The notes under the pieces: model-generated
What the model was told of the DNA's origin: nothing
The model's database searches: none
Seen by the model: only the letters and a program-made list of their open reading frames with translations
Part shown: positions 1 to 9,300 of the stretch, one piece after another
Layout of the letters: each line of letters opens with the position of its first letter
How positions within the stretch are numbered: the stretch's first letter is position 1
Made by a program: the position numbers and the translations under genes
Assembly (NCBI GenBank): GCA_030425205.1
Contig: JAUIAP010000023.1
Coordinates: 39,202 to 103,201, forward strand
Source of the DNA: Anaerolineae bacterium
GTDB lineage: Bacteria; Chloroflexota; Anaerolineae; Promineifilales; Promineifilaceae
Reading direction: 5' to 3'
Length of the DNA stretch: 64,000 nucleotides

Positions 1-137
1 TATTGCGCGGTGTGTTGTTCATCAAGCTTGGTGACACGGTGCGCGGATTGGCGTTGCTCAAACAGGTTCAAGCCACACCGGCAAGCGGCTGGCTTAATCA
101 GCAAATGGTTGAGCATTTATTGCCGCTGCTTGTGTGA
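1..137 (+). CDS. 3' end of a truncated (window-edge) gene, unknown product
   Basis: A frame open from the left edge (first full codon at base 3) ends at TGA 135-137, giving about 44 residues that finish MVEHLLPLLV. The residues are leucine-rich and amphipathic, with the same codon flavour as the real genes nearby, and look like the last helices of a TPR-like or regulatory protein. The other forward frame running through 10-252 has poor composition. No family is recognised. Confidence 0.4.
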   Translation, partial: LRGVLFIKLGDTVRGLALLKQVQATPASGWLNQQMVEHLLPLLV

Positions 138-485
138 TGTTGGGCAAGTCATCTCAGGGTTTCGTGTAGTAATTGTCTCATATGACGTATTGCGTATTGC
201 GTATCCAGAGGTTAATACGCAATATGACTGTCATCCACATCAAATCCCGTGATCGTGCACCGTTGGAACAGTGCGAGTTGAGTCGACGCGGCCTGTGATG
301 AGCGCATGGTTGAGCAGGTGGCGGCAAGCAATCAATTTATCGTGCCAGTATGTGCGACGGGACTGAATCGAATCCCATCAAGCCGCCCCAACCGCCTCCA
401 GCCGCTCCAAATACGCATCCCCCCAGGTCCGCAAACGCTTGATAATCGGCACAATCGTCCAGGGTGTGGATTAACAAAAACGACT
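138..485. other. intergenic stretch with a heptamer hairpin
   Basis: There is no convincing gene here. Open frames run through it (for example upstream of 486 in the dehydrogenase frame), but their translation is rich in Arg, Pro and His and unlike any domain. It contains the heptamer hairpin at 186-223. The upstream part of the dehydrogenase frame (306-485) is treated as non-coding, because the Rossmann fold starts exactly at the ATG at 486. Confidence 0.5.
186..223. repeat. heptamer repeat (CGTATTG) with inverted copy
   Basis: Two full and one partial tandem CGTATTG units are followed by an inverted copy. ATTGCGTATT (189-198) pairs with AATACGCAAT (214-223) around a 15-base loop. The same heptamer recurs as a five-unit array inside the giant surface-protein gene near 38286-38321. 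Related units (ATTTACG, ATTGACG) occur at 18.9, 20.4 and 32.2 kb, so this belongs to a dispersed family. Confidence 0.65.
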
Positions 486-842
486 ATGACAAAAACAATT
501 CTAATCACAGGCTCCACCGACGGGATCGGGCTGGAAACGGCGAAACGATTGCTTGCAAAAGGGCATCGCGTATTGCTACACGGGCGCAATGCGTCTAAGC
601 TGGAAAAGGTGGCACAATCGCTGGCGAGTAAGGGAGAAATTGAGAGCTACGTCGCTGACCTATCCGATATGAAGGCTGTCGCGGGACTAGCTGAGGCGAT
701 CACTGATCAACACGATCAGCTCGACGTGTTGATCAACAACGCGGGTGTTTTGCGCGTATCCAACCCGCTGACAAAAGATGGCCTAGACGTACGCTTTGTC
801 GTCAATACAATTGCGCCCTCCAATGGACATCGTCCGCAATAG
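486..842 (+). pseudogene. short-chain dehydrogenase, 3'-truncated
   Basis: The protein begins MTKTILITGSTDGIGLETA, the TGxxxGIG dinucleotide-binding motif of classical NAD(P)-dependent short-chain dehydrogenases. It continues through the DVLINNAG motif to VVNTIAP, which in intact members leads into the helix before the catalytic Ser and Tyr-x-x-x-Lys. Here the frame turns into seven unrelated residues (SNGHRPQ) and stops at about 118 residues, against 240-300 for the family. The active site is therefore absent and the gene must be dead or a scar. The break, near base 813, lies next to an inverted repeat (821-864) and faces the convergent SnoaL-like gene, suggesting a deletion or rearrangement. 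Confidence 0.75.
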
Positions 843-864
843 CATTTTCGATAATTGTCCATTG
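821..864. repeat. 9-bp inverted repeat at the dehydrogenase breakpoint
   Basis: CAATGGACA (821-829) and TGTCCATTG (856-864) are perfect inverted copies separated by 26 bases. They sit at the point where the dehydrogenase frame loses homology and just downstream of the convergent gene ending at 873. The repeat may be a terminator-like hairpin for that gene or a trace of the event that truncated the dehydrogenase. There is no T-run. Confidence 0.45.
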
Positions 865-872
865 CAAAACGC

Positions 873-1265
873 TCAATACATCGTATTGTCGTTTGCACTT
901 TTGTTCGGAATCTGCTGAATCGAATCCCAATGCTCAACGATTTTGCCATTTTCATCAAAGCGGAAAAAATCCATCGTCACGTACTCATCGCCACCCGGCC
1001 ACGTTTGGTGGGTGTGTAGGGCGACCAGATCTCCCTCTGCAATCGCACGCACGAACGCGATTTGTTTGTTGGGATAGTCGCGTTGCATTTCCTCAAAGTA
1101 GTTGATAAATCCCTGCTTACCGTCGCGCACAGCGGGATTGTGCTGGATATATTCTGCGCCGACGTATTGCGCGACCGCTTTGGCGGGTTCGCCTAAGTAG
1201 GCGGTGCGGTAGAAAGCGATGGCGTTTTGTTTGTTTGTTTCCAATCTGTTTGTCGTAGACAGCAT
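873..1265 (-). CDS. SnoaL-like / nuclear transport factor 2 family protein
   Basis: A 130-residue protein with the cone-shaped alpha+beta barrel pattern of SnoaL-like proteins. An N-terminal helix (NKQNAIAFYRTAYLG) is followed by the YIQHNPAVRDGKQGFINYF segment, which is typical of the predicted SnoaL-like aldol-condensation family, and the closing strands VTMDFFRFDENGKIVEHWDS. Such proteins bind small hydrophobic ligands, and many are uncharacterised. It is probably cytosolic, since no signal peptide is seen. The ATG at 1265 is preceded by a clear AAGGAG. It converges on the truncated dehydrogenase. The family is clear, the substrate unknown. Confidence 0.85.
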   Translation of the reverse strand: MLSTTNRLETNKQNAIAFYRTAYLGEPAKAVAQYVGAEYIQHNPAVRDGKQGFINYFEEMQRDYPNKQIAFVRAIAEGDLVALHTHQTWPGGDEYVTMDFFRFDENGKIVEHWDSIQQIPNKSANDNTMY

Positions 1266-1486
1266 GTGTCTCCTTCATCAGCGTTGATGTGTGATGGGTA
1301 TCTACAGTCGTCCGCAGTTTAACCCACTTCTACGCTTGAGCCACGACGCGCCCCTCGCACGCTGATGCCAAAGCAGATCGTGCCCACCTTTCCCCCAACT
1401 ATTGGTAAGCACACCAGAAACACAAGATCGAGAGAAGAAAAGCACCGCCCTCTCGCTGGTGATCGTCGCTAGAGCGGCGGCCTATT

Positions 1487-1502
1487 AGACCGTTAACGGT
1501 CT
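1487..1502. terminator. 16-bp perfect palindrome downstream of the DUF2853 gene
   Basis: AGACCGTTAACGGTCT reads the same on both strands and begins 11 bases after the stop of the minus-strand DUF2853 gene. It could form a short hairpin and serve as a transcript end, or be a dimeric protein-binding site. It lacks a following T-run on the minus strand, so termination is only a guess. Confidence 0.35.
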
Positions 1503-1512
1503 GCTTTTGGAC

Positions 1513-1854
1513 TCATCCATAGACTGCTGCTTTATCAAAGTGAACGACCAGCAAATAGTAGACGACCGCCCGATGCTTTGTTCGCACCGACTTGCCATAC
1601 GTTTCTATGACACTCTCAATTGCGGCATCAAGTGCATCTTCCTCAGATAGCCCCAGCTTCTTGATGAGGAAATTGTTTTTAAGCCTTTCAATCTCGCTTG
1701 GGTCAGTCGCTGAGACAGTCGCTGAATCCTTATTATAAATCGATGGGCCTAACCCGATTGTAACTTTTCGCAACAGGTCGCCATCTGGCTCGACACCACA
1801 TTTCTCGCGCAAATCTGCTTCATACTTTTTGATCAACTCATCTCGCTTATTCAT
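1513..1854 (-). CDS. DUF2853 family protein
   Basis: A 113-residue acidic protein carrying the hallmark segments of DUF2853: KRDELIKKYEADLREKCGV, KVTIGLGPSIYN near the middle, NNFLIKKLGL, and the closing YGKSVRTKHRAVVYYLLV. The family is widespread, small, soluble and of unknown function. The frame extends seven codons upstream to 1875, but the start at 1854 is preferred: an AGGAG lies eight bases upstream of that ATG and the family begins at MNKRDE. It is transcribed alone, and a perfect palindrome follows it. Confidence 0.9.
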   Translation of the reverse strand: MNKRDELIKKYEADLREKCGVEPDGDLLRKVTIGLGPSIYNKDSATVSATDPSEIERLKNNFLIKKLGLSEEDALDAAIESVIETYGKSVRTKHRAVVYYLLVVHFDKAAVYG

Positions 1855-2307
1855 TCTGTTTACTCCTTTGTGCATGTTGTTGTGCTTAGAATAACGATCT
1901 TAATTGCCCCCGTCAAGTTGAACTAGAGACAAAATGTCGCGCAAAAGAACCATGCATGATAAGAGTCGGTAATGCATAGTCAAAATGTTCCGAGCAACCC
2001 GCTCCCAAGCAGAGCTAGGTCTTGGACTGGCCTCGAATATCAGCGACGACTTTCGTGATAAACGTGTGGAAGCGTCCTGGAAGCGTTCGGCCGATATACT
2101 ATGTGCATTGGCTCAAATCTACAGACGGGGTGTGTGAAAAGACAATAGTTGTGAAGTTCCCAAACCTATCCCACTTCCGAGATTTGTTTTCACAGCGACT
2201 ATGGTCAGACGCTAAATTGTAGCTTTCCTAGCTTTGCGCTCATGAGTAGATCTAGCTGAATTATCAAAAATAAAAATGATTGACAACTAACATATAAGGA
2301 AACGACA
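1855..2307. other. intergenic stretch with a possible decayed transposase start
   Basis: There is no intact gene. A frame from ATG 1985 to TGA 2137 encodes 50 residues containing NISDDFRDKRVEASWKRSA. This loosely resembles the N-terminal 'FGDKRR' region of IS4-family transposases, and other frames continue for a further 80 bases without a clear protein. One TCGGCCGA palindrome lies at 2087. The last 70 bases before the next gene are AT-rich and probably hold its promoter, with AAGGAA just upstream of the ATG at 2308. Confidence 0.35.
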
Positions 2308-3177
2308 ATGAGTGAAAATAGCATTGGCATATATGCCCAACCTTATGGAAGCTGGAAAGGGACTGGGATTAACCTGGATAAGGGATATCGTCTCACTATC
2401 ACCGCAAATGAATCGGAAGGCATTCGAAATATGAAAGAGGGAGAAAGCTTCTTCCCATCTGGATATGGTCGGGCTGACGATTCGTTCATTTGTCCCAATT
2501 TGCCTGAGTACGCACTGGTCGGCAAAATAGGTGAGAACGGTGAGCCATTTAAGATCGGCACTGATTATTCTGAAACAGTGAACGTCATAGGGGAACTGTT
2601 CATAACGATTAACATCCGTTTGGATAACGCTGAGAGCTATGATCTTGAGGGTGAATATCAACTGACGGTTGAGTTTGAGGGGGCGCCAAGTTCAGCATCG
2701 GCTTTGAACGAGGATAATGATCTCATTTCGCAGGGACAACAAGAGGTTGGGCAGGTGGACGCCGGCAAGCAAACAAAGAGTGGATTGGGGATCAAGGGGA
2801 TTGATGCTGAATCGGCCGAAAAACTAAAAGAACAGGATATTGGCGATTCAGAAGCCCTGTTGCAAGTGGCGGGTGATGCTACGGGGCGTCGACGTCTTGC
2901 AAAGGAGACGGGTATTGCCGAAAAGACAATACTCGGGTGGGTAAATCGCGCTGATTTGATGAGGGTAAAAGGGGTTGGGGAGAAAAACAGCGACCTGTTA
3001 GAAGCGGCAGGGGTGGACACCGTCAAAGAGCTTGCACAACGTAACGCCGAAAATTTACAGATGAAATTGGACGAAATCAATGAGCAACAGGAATTGGTAA
3101 AAGCCGTTCCCTCTGTCTCAAAGGTGAAGGAGTGGGTGCAACAAGCCAAGAGACTAAAGGCGAAAGTTACATACTAA
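2308..3177 (+). CDS. LecA-like lectin domain fused to DUF4332
   Basis: A 289-residue protein with two parts. Residues about 1-127 resemble the beta-sandwich of the Pseudomonas PA-IL (LecA) galactose lectin: a GRADDSFICPNLPEYALVGKI stretch corresponds to the Ca/sugar-binding region, followed by NVIGELFITINIRLDN strands. Residues about 157-285 are a DUF4332 helical domain, with GIDAESAEKL, GIAEKTILGWVNRADLMRVKGVG and AAGVDTVKELAQRN. This paired helix-hairpin-helix unit in other proteins contacts DNA or protein. There is no signal peptide. It heads a same-strand cluster with the metalloprotease and the LamG repeat protein. A role as a secreted or surface carbohydrate binder using DUF4332 as an assembly or export tag is inference. 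Confidence 0.8.
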   Translation: MSENSIGIYAQPYGSWKGTGINLDKGYRLTITANESEGIRNMKEGESFFPSGYGRADDSFICPNLPEYALVGKIGENGEPFKIGTDYSETVNVIGELFITINIRLDNAESYDLEGEYQLTVEFEGAPSSASALNEDNDLISQGQQEVGQVDAGKQTKSGLGIKGIDAESAEKLKEQDIGDSEALLQVAGDATGRRRLAKETGIAEKTILGWVNRADLMRVKGVGEKNSDLLEAAGVDTVKELAQRNAENLQMKLDEINEQQELVKAVPSVSKVKEWVQQAKRLKAKVTY

Positions 3178-3310
3178 AGCACTTCAATCTGCCAACGAGC
3201 AGTAGATCTATGTTACATCAGACCAACTTTACGCACCTATTGGTTACAACATTTGCCCGCTGACGACGTCCGTCACTTGGCAAGTTTTATCTTTTTGAAG
3301 GAAATGCACT

Positions 3311-6271
3311 ATGTCTATCCGTAGGACGATCGAGCTACCCACTACACTGAAAACAACCTTCGTTTTTACAAAAATTCCCAATAGTGTTCACGCTAATCGT
3401 TCTACATTGGAGCAATCAGCGATTACTCCGGCCAATTCACTTGCAGAGGCCATGCAAACGGCGCGAAATAAGGCGGCGATCACCTCTTTCTGTTGGGTTC
3501 ATGGCGGAATTCAGGGTGACGGGTTGCAGATGAATGAAGCCACCTTTTTTGAAGGTGAAACGCTCGCGCTAACTTCAGCGGAAGGGGCTGTCGATACATA
3601 CGCCGTAGCGGAACTGTATGACACAGCGGACATTGCCACGCAAGAGGCAATTGTCTCTGCGCTAAGAAATTCATTTCTGACAACGCCCTTTGTTGACACC
3701 GCAACCGGTTCGACCGATGCGCCTACACGGGTTGTTGGTGGCATCGTTTTGTGCGAATTTCAAGATATCAAGGGAGGGGGCGCACAACAGCTCATTGACG
3801 ATCTGATCGGGTCGAACAGCGGGGAAGCACAGTCGAAGTTGCAGCAGTTCATAGCAAATGCGTCGCAGGGGCGTGTTCAGCTAGATATCGATGTGTATAG
3901 CGGCTCGGATGAATCACCACGCTGGCTCACGCTGCGCGGCAACTATCATCTCTATGCCAATGATTGGAATAAAGTTGCCCGTGAGGTGGACGCAAGGATT
4001 GTCTTACCGAGCAACTGGGATTTTGCAATTTTTGTGTTTCCCGCACGCACCGCGACTGCGGAGCAACTGGCTTCAAACTGGTGCAAGACGGGTGACTTGG
4101 CTGACATAGCCGCAACCGACCTAGACGGCCGAGAACTACCGTATGTCATTGTCGATCCAGCAGGTTCGCCAAATCCTGTCGGCGTGATGATTCATGAAGT
4201 GATGCACGCATTTGGCTTACCTGATCTGTACTCGCGGGAGGTGAATCGTTCGCACGACCACTCAATCATGAGCGCGATTGGCGGGGAAAAACGGCTGACG
4301 CTGTTCGAAAAGCTGCTGTTAGGCTGGTGTGACGTTACCGATGTTGTGTTCTTAAAGCGCGGCATCTATCCGATTGAAGTTGATGGAGAAAATGGGCAGG
4401 GCATTGTCATTTTGCCCGATTACGACGCTGGTCGGGAAGATATCTACTTTATGGAGCGCGATCAAGAGGGGGATATTCGCCTGTTTATGGCGCATCCAGA
4501 TCGGCAGTACAGCGTTATCTCTCCCGTTGATGTTTCAGCGCAATTCAAAACAAACGGTGTCTTCGGTTCCATTCAGTCGATGGTGGACGATGCGGGGGGG
4601 AAGATCGGCCGAATCATCGGAGTCAACCCCACCTATCGCCCCAGCAACACCGCGACCTCCTTGCGCGAGAATGAACGACTCGTCGCTGGCAGACACCACT
4701 TCCGCTTAACCCCTATCGGCACACTCAATTTTAACGACGCACCCTTTTTAACTGTTGGTGGTGATTTAGTTAGCGCAGCCGTTGAGGAATGGAACGTTCA
4801 CGGTGCTGGCTATGGCTTTTGTGCCTTTGTCGATGACAGAGGCGTATTCAACTTGGCGCGTGGCACGCAACCAGCAAGCGAAGCCGTTCTCAAACAGATT
4901 AAGCCCGCTGGTAAGCCACTTGATAGAGGGGAGTACTACCTTCAACTTGAAGAACGCAGCGGCGGCGGCGCAGCAGTGGCGATCTATCGCAGGCAGTCAA
5001 CAGGGGATGCGTTTGTCTACGACCTGTTCAGCACGCCGTATCTCTCGCGTGGCGGACAAATTAAGCAAGGGGAGTACATCCTCAAGCTAGATACGAACGG
5101 TGATCTGACCCTTCAACGCGGTGACGCGCAGATCGGCAGCAGCTTCGCCGTCTACTCGAAGGTTGATAATAATCCCCATTTTGCCTCTTTCGATTCTAAG
5201 GGTGCGCTTTCATATTATGATCGGCGCGGCGAACTGCTCAAAACCTTTAGCGGCAAGAAGGGCGAAGGACCGTTTCGGATTGCGATTGAAGAGAGTCAGC
5301 CGAACGTGGTGACGATCCTCGTCAAGGATGCTGCGGAGCAAATTCTGTATACGCTCTATAGCGTTGTGACCGCTGGATGGCAAACCGCCTCAGAGATGGG
5401 ACATCTAATTGGCTTGGATTCAAAAAATCGTTTAACTGTCAATAAGGGGGAGCAAGTTCTTTTCAAAAGCGACATAGACGGCGAAGATATGACGCGCTAC
5501 TTCACACAAGATGGTTGGATGCGTTGGGTGAAAGCTGGTGCGACATGGCTCAAGACGTATGTGGGAGAGCGGGGAGTGGGGCCGTATCATCTGGCACTTG
5601 CCAATGCCGCTCATCATCGCTGTGATCTCGTTGTCAGAGATGCGGAAAATCGGACGTTGTACAGCATTTGCGGCTATCTCGAAGCGGGTTGGGCAACACA
5701 GCAGGGGGATTTCCGGATTGAACTTTCGGCCGAAAAAGGCAGTCTTCTCGTCAGCGGCAAAGGCGCAAATGATGATGTGGCGGCTGCCCATCTTCGCGCT
5801 GAGCAGCGCAATCGGCCGATCACAATCACCTTCGACGACGAAGGCACGATGCGCTGGTGGAACAAGGCAGGCGAACAAATCAAGCTGTTTTCAGGCGAAC
5901 GAGGGCGCGGCCCATTTGAACTCGTCGTCGTGAGCGGGACGCATGATCGGTGGGAGCTTGTCGTTAAGGATGTCAGTGGTCGAACGCTGTACACAGTGGG
6001 CAGCGGTGTGGGCAGTGCGAAGGATGACCTAACCCGCATTGAGGGCATCGGTCCAAAAACAGCGACGCTGCTACACGAGGCGGGCATCACGTCATTTGAC
6101 GCACTGGCTGACAGCACGACGGAGCAGCTCGAAGCCATTCTCGACGCGGGCGGGGCGCGGTTCAATCTAGCCGTCCCCGACACATGGCCGCAACAGGCAC
6201 GCCTAGCCGCCGCAGCTGACTGGGCACAGTTGGAGACACTGCAAAAAGCACTCACAGGTGGTCGTGAGTAA
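3311..6271 (+). CDS. M6-like zinc metalloprotease with lectin-like repeats and helix-hairpin-helix tail
   Basis: A 986-residue protein. The zinc site is MIHEVMHAFGLPDLY: His295, Glu296, His299, then Gly302 and Asp305, the HExxHxxGxxD pattern of M6 (immune inhibitor A-like) peptidases. A Met-turn-like HSIMSAIGG and an LGW segment follow. Residues about 465-900 carry bulb-lectin-like strands (GEYILKLDTNGDLTLQRGD) and three ~110-residue modules with the pattern 'MRW..AG..LK.Y.GERG.GP..L'. The C-terminal 80 residues (from DDLTRIEGIGPKTATLL) form a helix-hairpin-helix domain with the AGGARFN...WPQQARLAA ending, related to DUF4332-type tails. No Sec signal is visible, odd for a presumably extracellular protease. 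A GAAGGA precedes the ATG at 3311. Confidence 0.85.
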   Translation: MSIRRTIELPTTLKTTFVFTKIPNSVHANRSTLEQSAITPANSLAEAMQTARNKAAITSFCWVHGGIQGDGLQMNEATFFEGETLALTSAEGAVDTYAVAELYDTADIATQEAIVSALRNSFLTTPFVDTATGSTDAPTRVVGGIVLCEFQDIKGGGAQQLIDDLIGSNSGEAQSKLQQFIANASQGRVQLDIDVYSGSDESPRWLTLRGNYHLYANDWNKVAREVDARIVLPSNWDFAIFVFPARTATAEQLASNWCKTGDLADIAATDLDGRELPYVIVDPAGSPNPVGVMIHEVMHAFGLPDLYSREVNRSHDHSIMSAIGGEKRLTLFEKLLLGWCDVTDVVFLKRGIYPIEVDGENGQGIVILPDYDAGREDIYFMERDQEGDIRLFMAHPDRQYSVISPVDVSAQFKTNGVFGSIQSMVDDAGGKIGRIIGVNPTYRPSNTATSLRENERLVAGRHHFRLTPIGTLNFNDAPFLTVGGDLVSAAVEEWNVHGAGYGFCAFVDDRGVFNLARGTQPASEAVLKQIKPAGKPLDRGEYYLQLEERSGGGAAVAIYRRQSTGDAFVYDLFSTPYLSRGGQIKQGEYILKLDTNGDLTLQRGDAQIGSSFAVYSKVDNNPHFASFDSKGALSYYDRRGELLKTFSGKKGEGPFRIAIEESQPNVVTILVKDAAEQILYTLYSVVTAGWQTASEMGHLIGLDSKNRLTVNKGEQVLFKSDIDGEDMTRYFTQDGWMRWVKAGATWLKTYVGERGVGPYHLALANAAHHRCDLVVRDAENRTLYSICGYLEAGWATQQGDFRIELSAEKGSLLVSGKGANDDVAAAHLRAEQRNRPITITFDDEGTMRWWNKAGEQIKLFSGERGRGPFELVVVSGTHDRWELVVKDVSGRTLYTVGSGVGSAKDDLTRIEGIGPKTATLLHEAGITSFDALADSTTEQLEAILDAGGARFNLAVPDTWPQQARLAAAADWAQLETLQKALTGGRE

Positions 6272-6329
6272 TGACGCAACCACGCGCATGGCACGCAGCA
6301 GACGAAACACAATCTAAAGGAAATTTCTC

Positions 6330-9300
6330 ATGCAAACGATTCACCGCACCTGTTTGTCCTTTGACGGCATCAACGATTACATCGACTGCGGCGCAGGGCC
6401 GACGCTCAGCAATGCGCTTACCCTCGAATTTTGGGTCAAAAGTCGCGGCGGCCATGGGTACGTCATCAGCCGTGGTGGCGGTTCAGGGGTTGATGGCTAT
6501 TCAGTCTATGTGACGCTTGACACGCTGCGCGTCGTGCTGCGAGGCGGCGAACAGCAACGGACGTTTACATATACGCTGCCTGCCACCAAGCAGTGGAAGC
6601 ACGTCGCCTTTAGCTGGAGCCAATCGGCCGATCACGCCACCGCCTTTATTAACGGCGAGCGTCAGCAGAAACCGAATAGCTTCACCGTCCCGCTCAACAT
6701 GCCAGCCGATGTCAATTTGAATATCGGCCGAAGTGCCTCGTTTGACGACTACTTCAACGGCGAACTGGCTGAAGTGCGCCTTTGGAATGTTGCAAGGTCG
6801 CAGGAAGAAATCAGCGATACGCTATCCCGCACCCTTGATGTACCGCAAGCGGGGCTTGTCGGCTATTGGCCGCTCACCCATACCGTCTTGGACAAATCTG
6901 GCGCGGGCCACAACGGCACAAATCATGGCGCGACCCGTCAGCGCGATGACACGCTGCCGCTGTTTCTTGATCGAGAGCCACTTGCCCTGTCGCTGCCCAA
7001 CACGCAGTCATATGTAGATTGTGGAGAGGGGCCGCATCTCGCCGACGCGATTACGGTCGAGGCGTGGATTAAGTCGCAGGGAAGCTACGGTCACATTGTC
7101 AATCGTGGGGGTGGTTGGGATGACAATGGCTATTCGCTCTACCATGTGAACGGGCAACTGCGCGTTGAGCTACAGGGGTGGGGCAATAAGATGGTGGTTG
7201 ACAACTCGCTTGCGGCCGATGGCGTGTGGCATCATGTCGCCTTTAGCTGGAGCAAGAGCTCGCAGACGGCGATTGTCTACCTCGACGGTCAACGACAGCC
7301 GCAGGTGGGCAATTTCAAGTACACCGTCACAATGCCAGAAAGAATGAATCTAAATATCGGCCGAAACGCCCGACACGGCGAAAACTTTGTCGGTCAAATC
7401 GCCGATGTCCGCATTTGGGAAGTCGCGCGTTCAGCAGAGCAAATCGCGGCTTACATGAGCCATCGCCTGCGCGGTGACGAGGCGGGTCTGGTTGGCTACT
7501 GGCCGCTCGACCAAGCTACCCATTTCGCCGAAGATCAATCTTCGCGTGAGAATCGCGGCATCCTGCACGGGAATGCAGACTGGATCAGCACACCGACCCT
7601 GATTTTGAGCAAACCGCTGGAGGCGGAGCCTGTTGCCCCTGCTAGACCGCCCTCCCAATTTAACCAACCGCCTGAGCCAATTGTTGAGAATGCGGCGTTG
7701 GCATTTGACGGGATCAACGGCCACGTGACGTGCGGCGTGATCGATTTTGCACGCGGCAACTATTCCGTTGAGGCGTGGGTTAAGCCTGAGATCGGCGATA
7801 TTTTTGCCGCGACGGTTGGTGACCTGCACGGCATTCGGCTTTCGATTTCGGCCGATGGGACGCTACGCTATCTCCATCGCCAACCACCCGGTTACGAGGG
7901 CGGTCGCGTCGTTACATCCACCGCGTCGCTCACCGACGGTAAGTGGCACCACGTTGCAGCCGTGATGGATGGGCAGTTGCGCTTGTTCGTGGACGGCGTG
8001 CAGCAGGCAGCCGTTGATGGCGCAATCCAAATGGTGCAACCAGTCGAGGTTGTGCTTGGGCAGACCGCAGCCAGCATTGCAAACCATCGTTATAAAGGTC
8101 TGATGCGCGATGTGCGTATTTGGAATGTGGCGCGTTCGGCCGAAGAGATTCAAGCCGCAATGCGCTCACGTCTGCTTGGAACGGAAAACGGATTGGTTGC
8201 TAACTGGCAACTCAATAGCGGCCTTCCTCAACAGACGATTGTAGACAAAACCAACCGCTTTCATGCCACGCTGCATGAAACAAGTTGGCAAGCGAGCAAC
8301 GGGTTGAGCCTTTCAGCACCCCTCGCCACCGTGCACGCACCTGCGCCGCCCCCAATGCCCCATAATCCCGCTGCCGCAATGGTCGGCACAAAGCGCAGTT
8401 CCAACCCCACCGAGCTGATAGATCCCAATCACCCCGCATGGCTGCAAACGCTGCTCAACGACATTGACCAGTCAAGAAACGGCAATAATTTGGAGGTCAA
8501 GCCTGATACCTTCACGGAGTTCAATCCATTTGCGCAGTTGGGTGGCTTACTCATCAGCACGTTGCCGCTCAAAAATATCGAGCTGGAACTGCTCGCGGCG
8601 GCGGAGCCGGGCGCACAAGAGGTGGGCTTGGCGATCAGCGGGACGGTGGACGTGTTGGGGTGGAATGCGGCCGATATTGGTCTCGAATTCTCCGTTGCAA
8701 ATGACCAAACCCGCACCGTGTTGGTCAAGATCAAGGGACGTGACCTCAATATGACCATCAGCAAACTGCTGGGCGGAACGCTGCCACAGGAGGTCACAGC
8801 CGTTCTCGACATTTTGGGTGGTGTGACACTCTCTAATCCATCAATCGCCTTCACCAACAGCGGCGAAGATATAGACGATGATGATGAGCCATTTGATGTC
8901 GGTATTAGTTCTGGGCTCAACCTCTATGGCACGCTCGACATGCAGGCGTTTGCCGCCGACGACAAGGGTGAATTGGGCAAGCTGTTGAAGTTCGTGGCGG
9001 GCTTTTTGGGATTAGATGCGTTGACGATTCGCTTGACGCTCGACCAGACACAGACGGGGCTAAACCTCGACCTCGATGCGATCATCGAGCAAGACATCAC
9101 CATCATTGATGGCAAGCATTTCGGCTTGGTCTACAAGGGGGCGGTCGTTAGCTTGTCGATGCGCGGCGCACCACCTGAACCGTCGCTTTCGATCAGCAAC
9201 AGTTTGCTGCTGACACTTAGTTTTTTGGGTGCGGACGATCTGCTCATGACGGGGACAATCGCGGGAGAGGCCGAGTCGATCACAGGTGCGTACACGCTAG

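Noticed and set aside
186..223. Heptamer arrays as CRISPR or iteron origin
   Set aside because: The arrays are short with no spacers, no cas or rep gene is nearby, and related elements occur within genes.
306..485. Upstream extension of the dehydrogenase frame
   Set aside because: The translation is Arg/Pro/His-rich and unlike any protein part, and the Rossmann fold starts exactly at ATG 486.
2022..2222. 66-residue plus-strand ORF before the lectin gene
   Set aside because: The composition is not protein-like, and a neighbouring frame carries the weak transposase-like segment.
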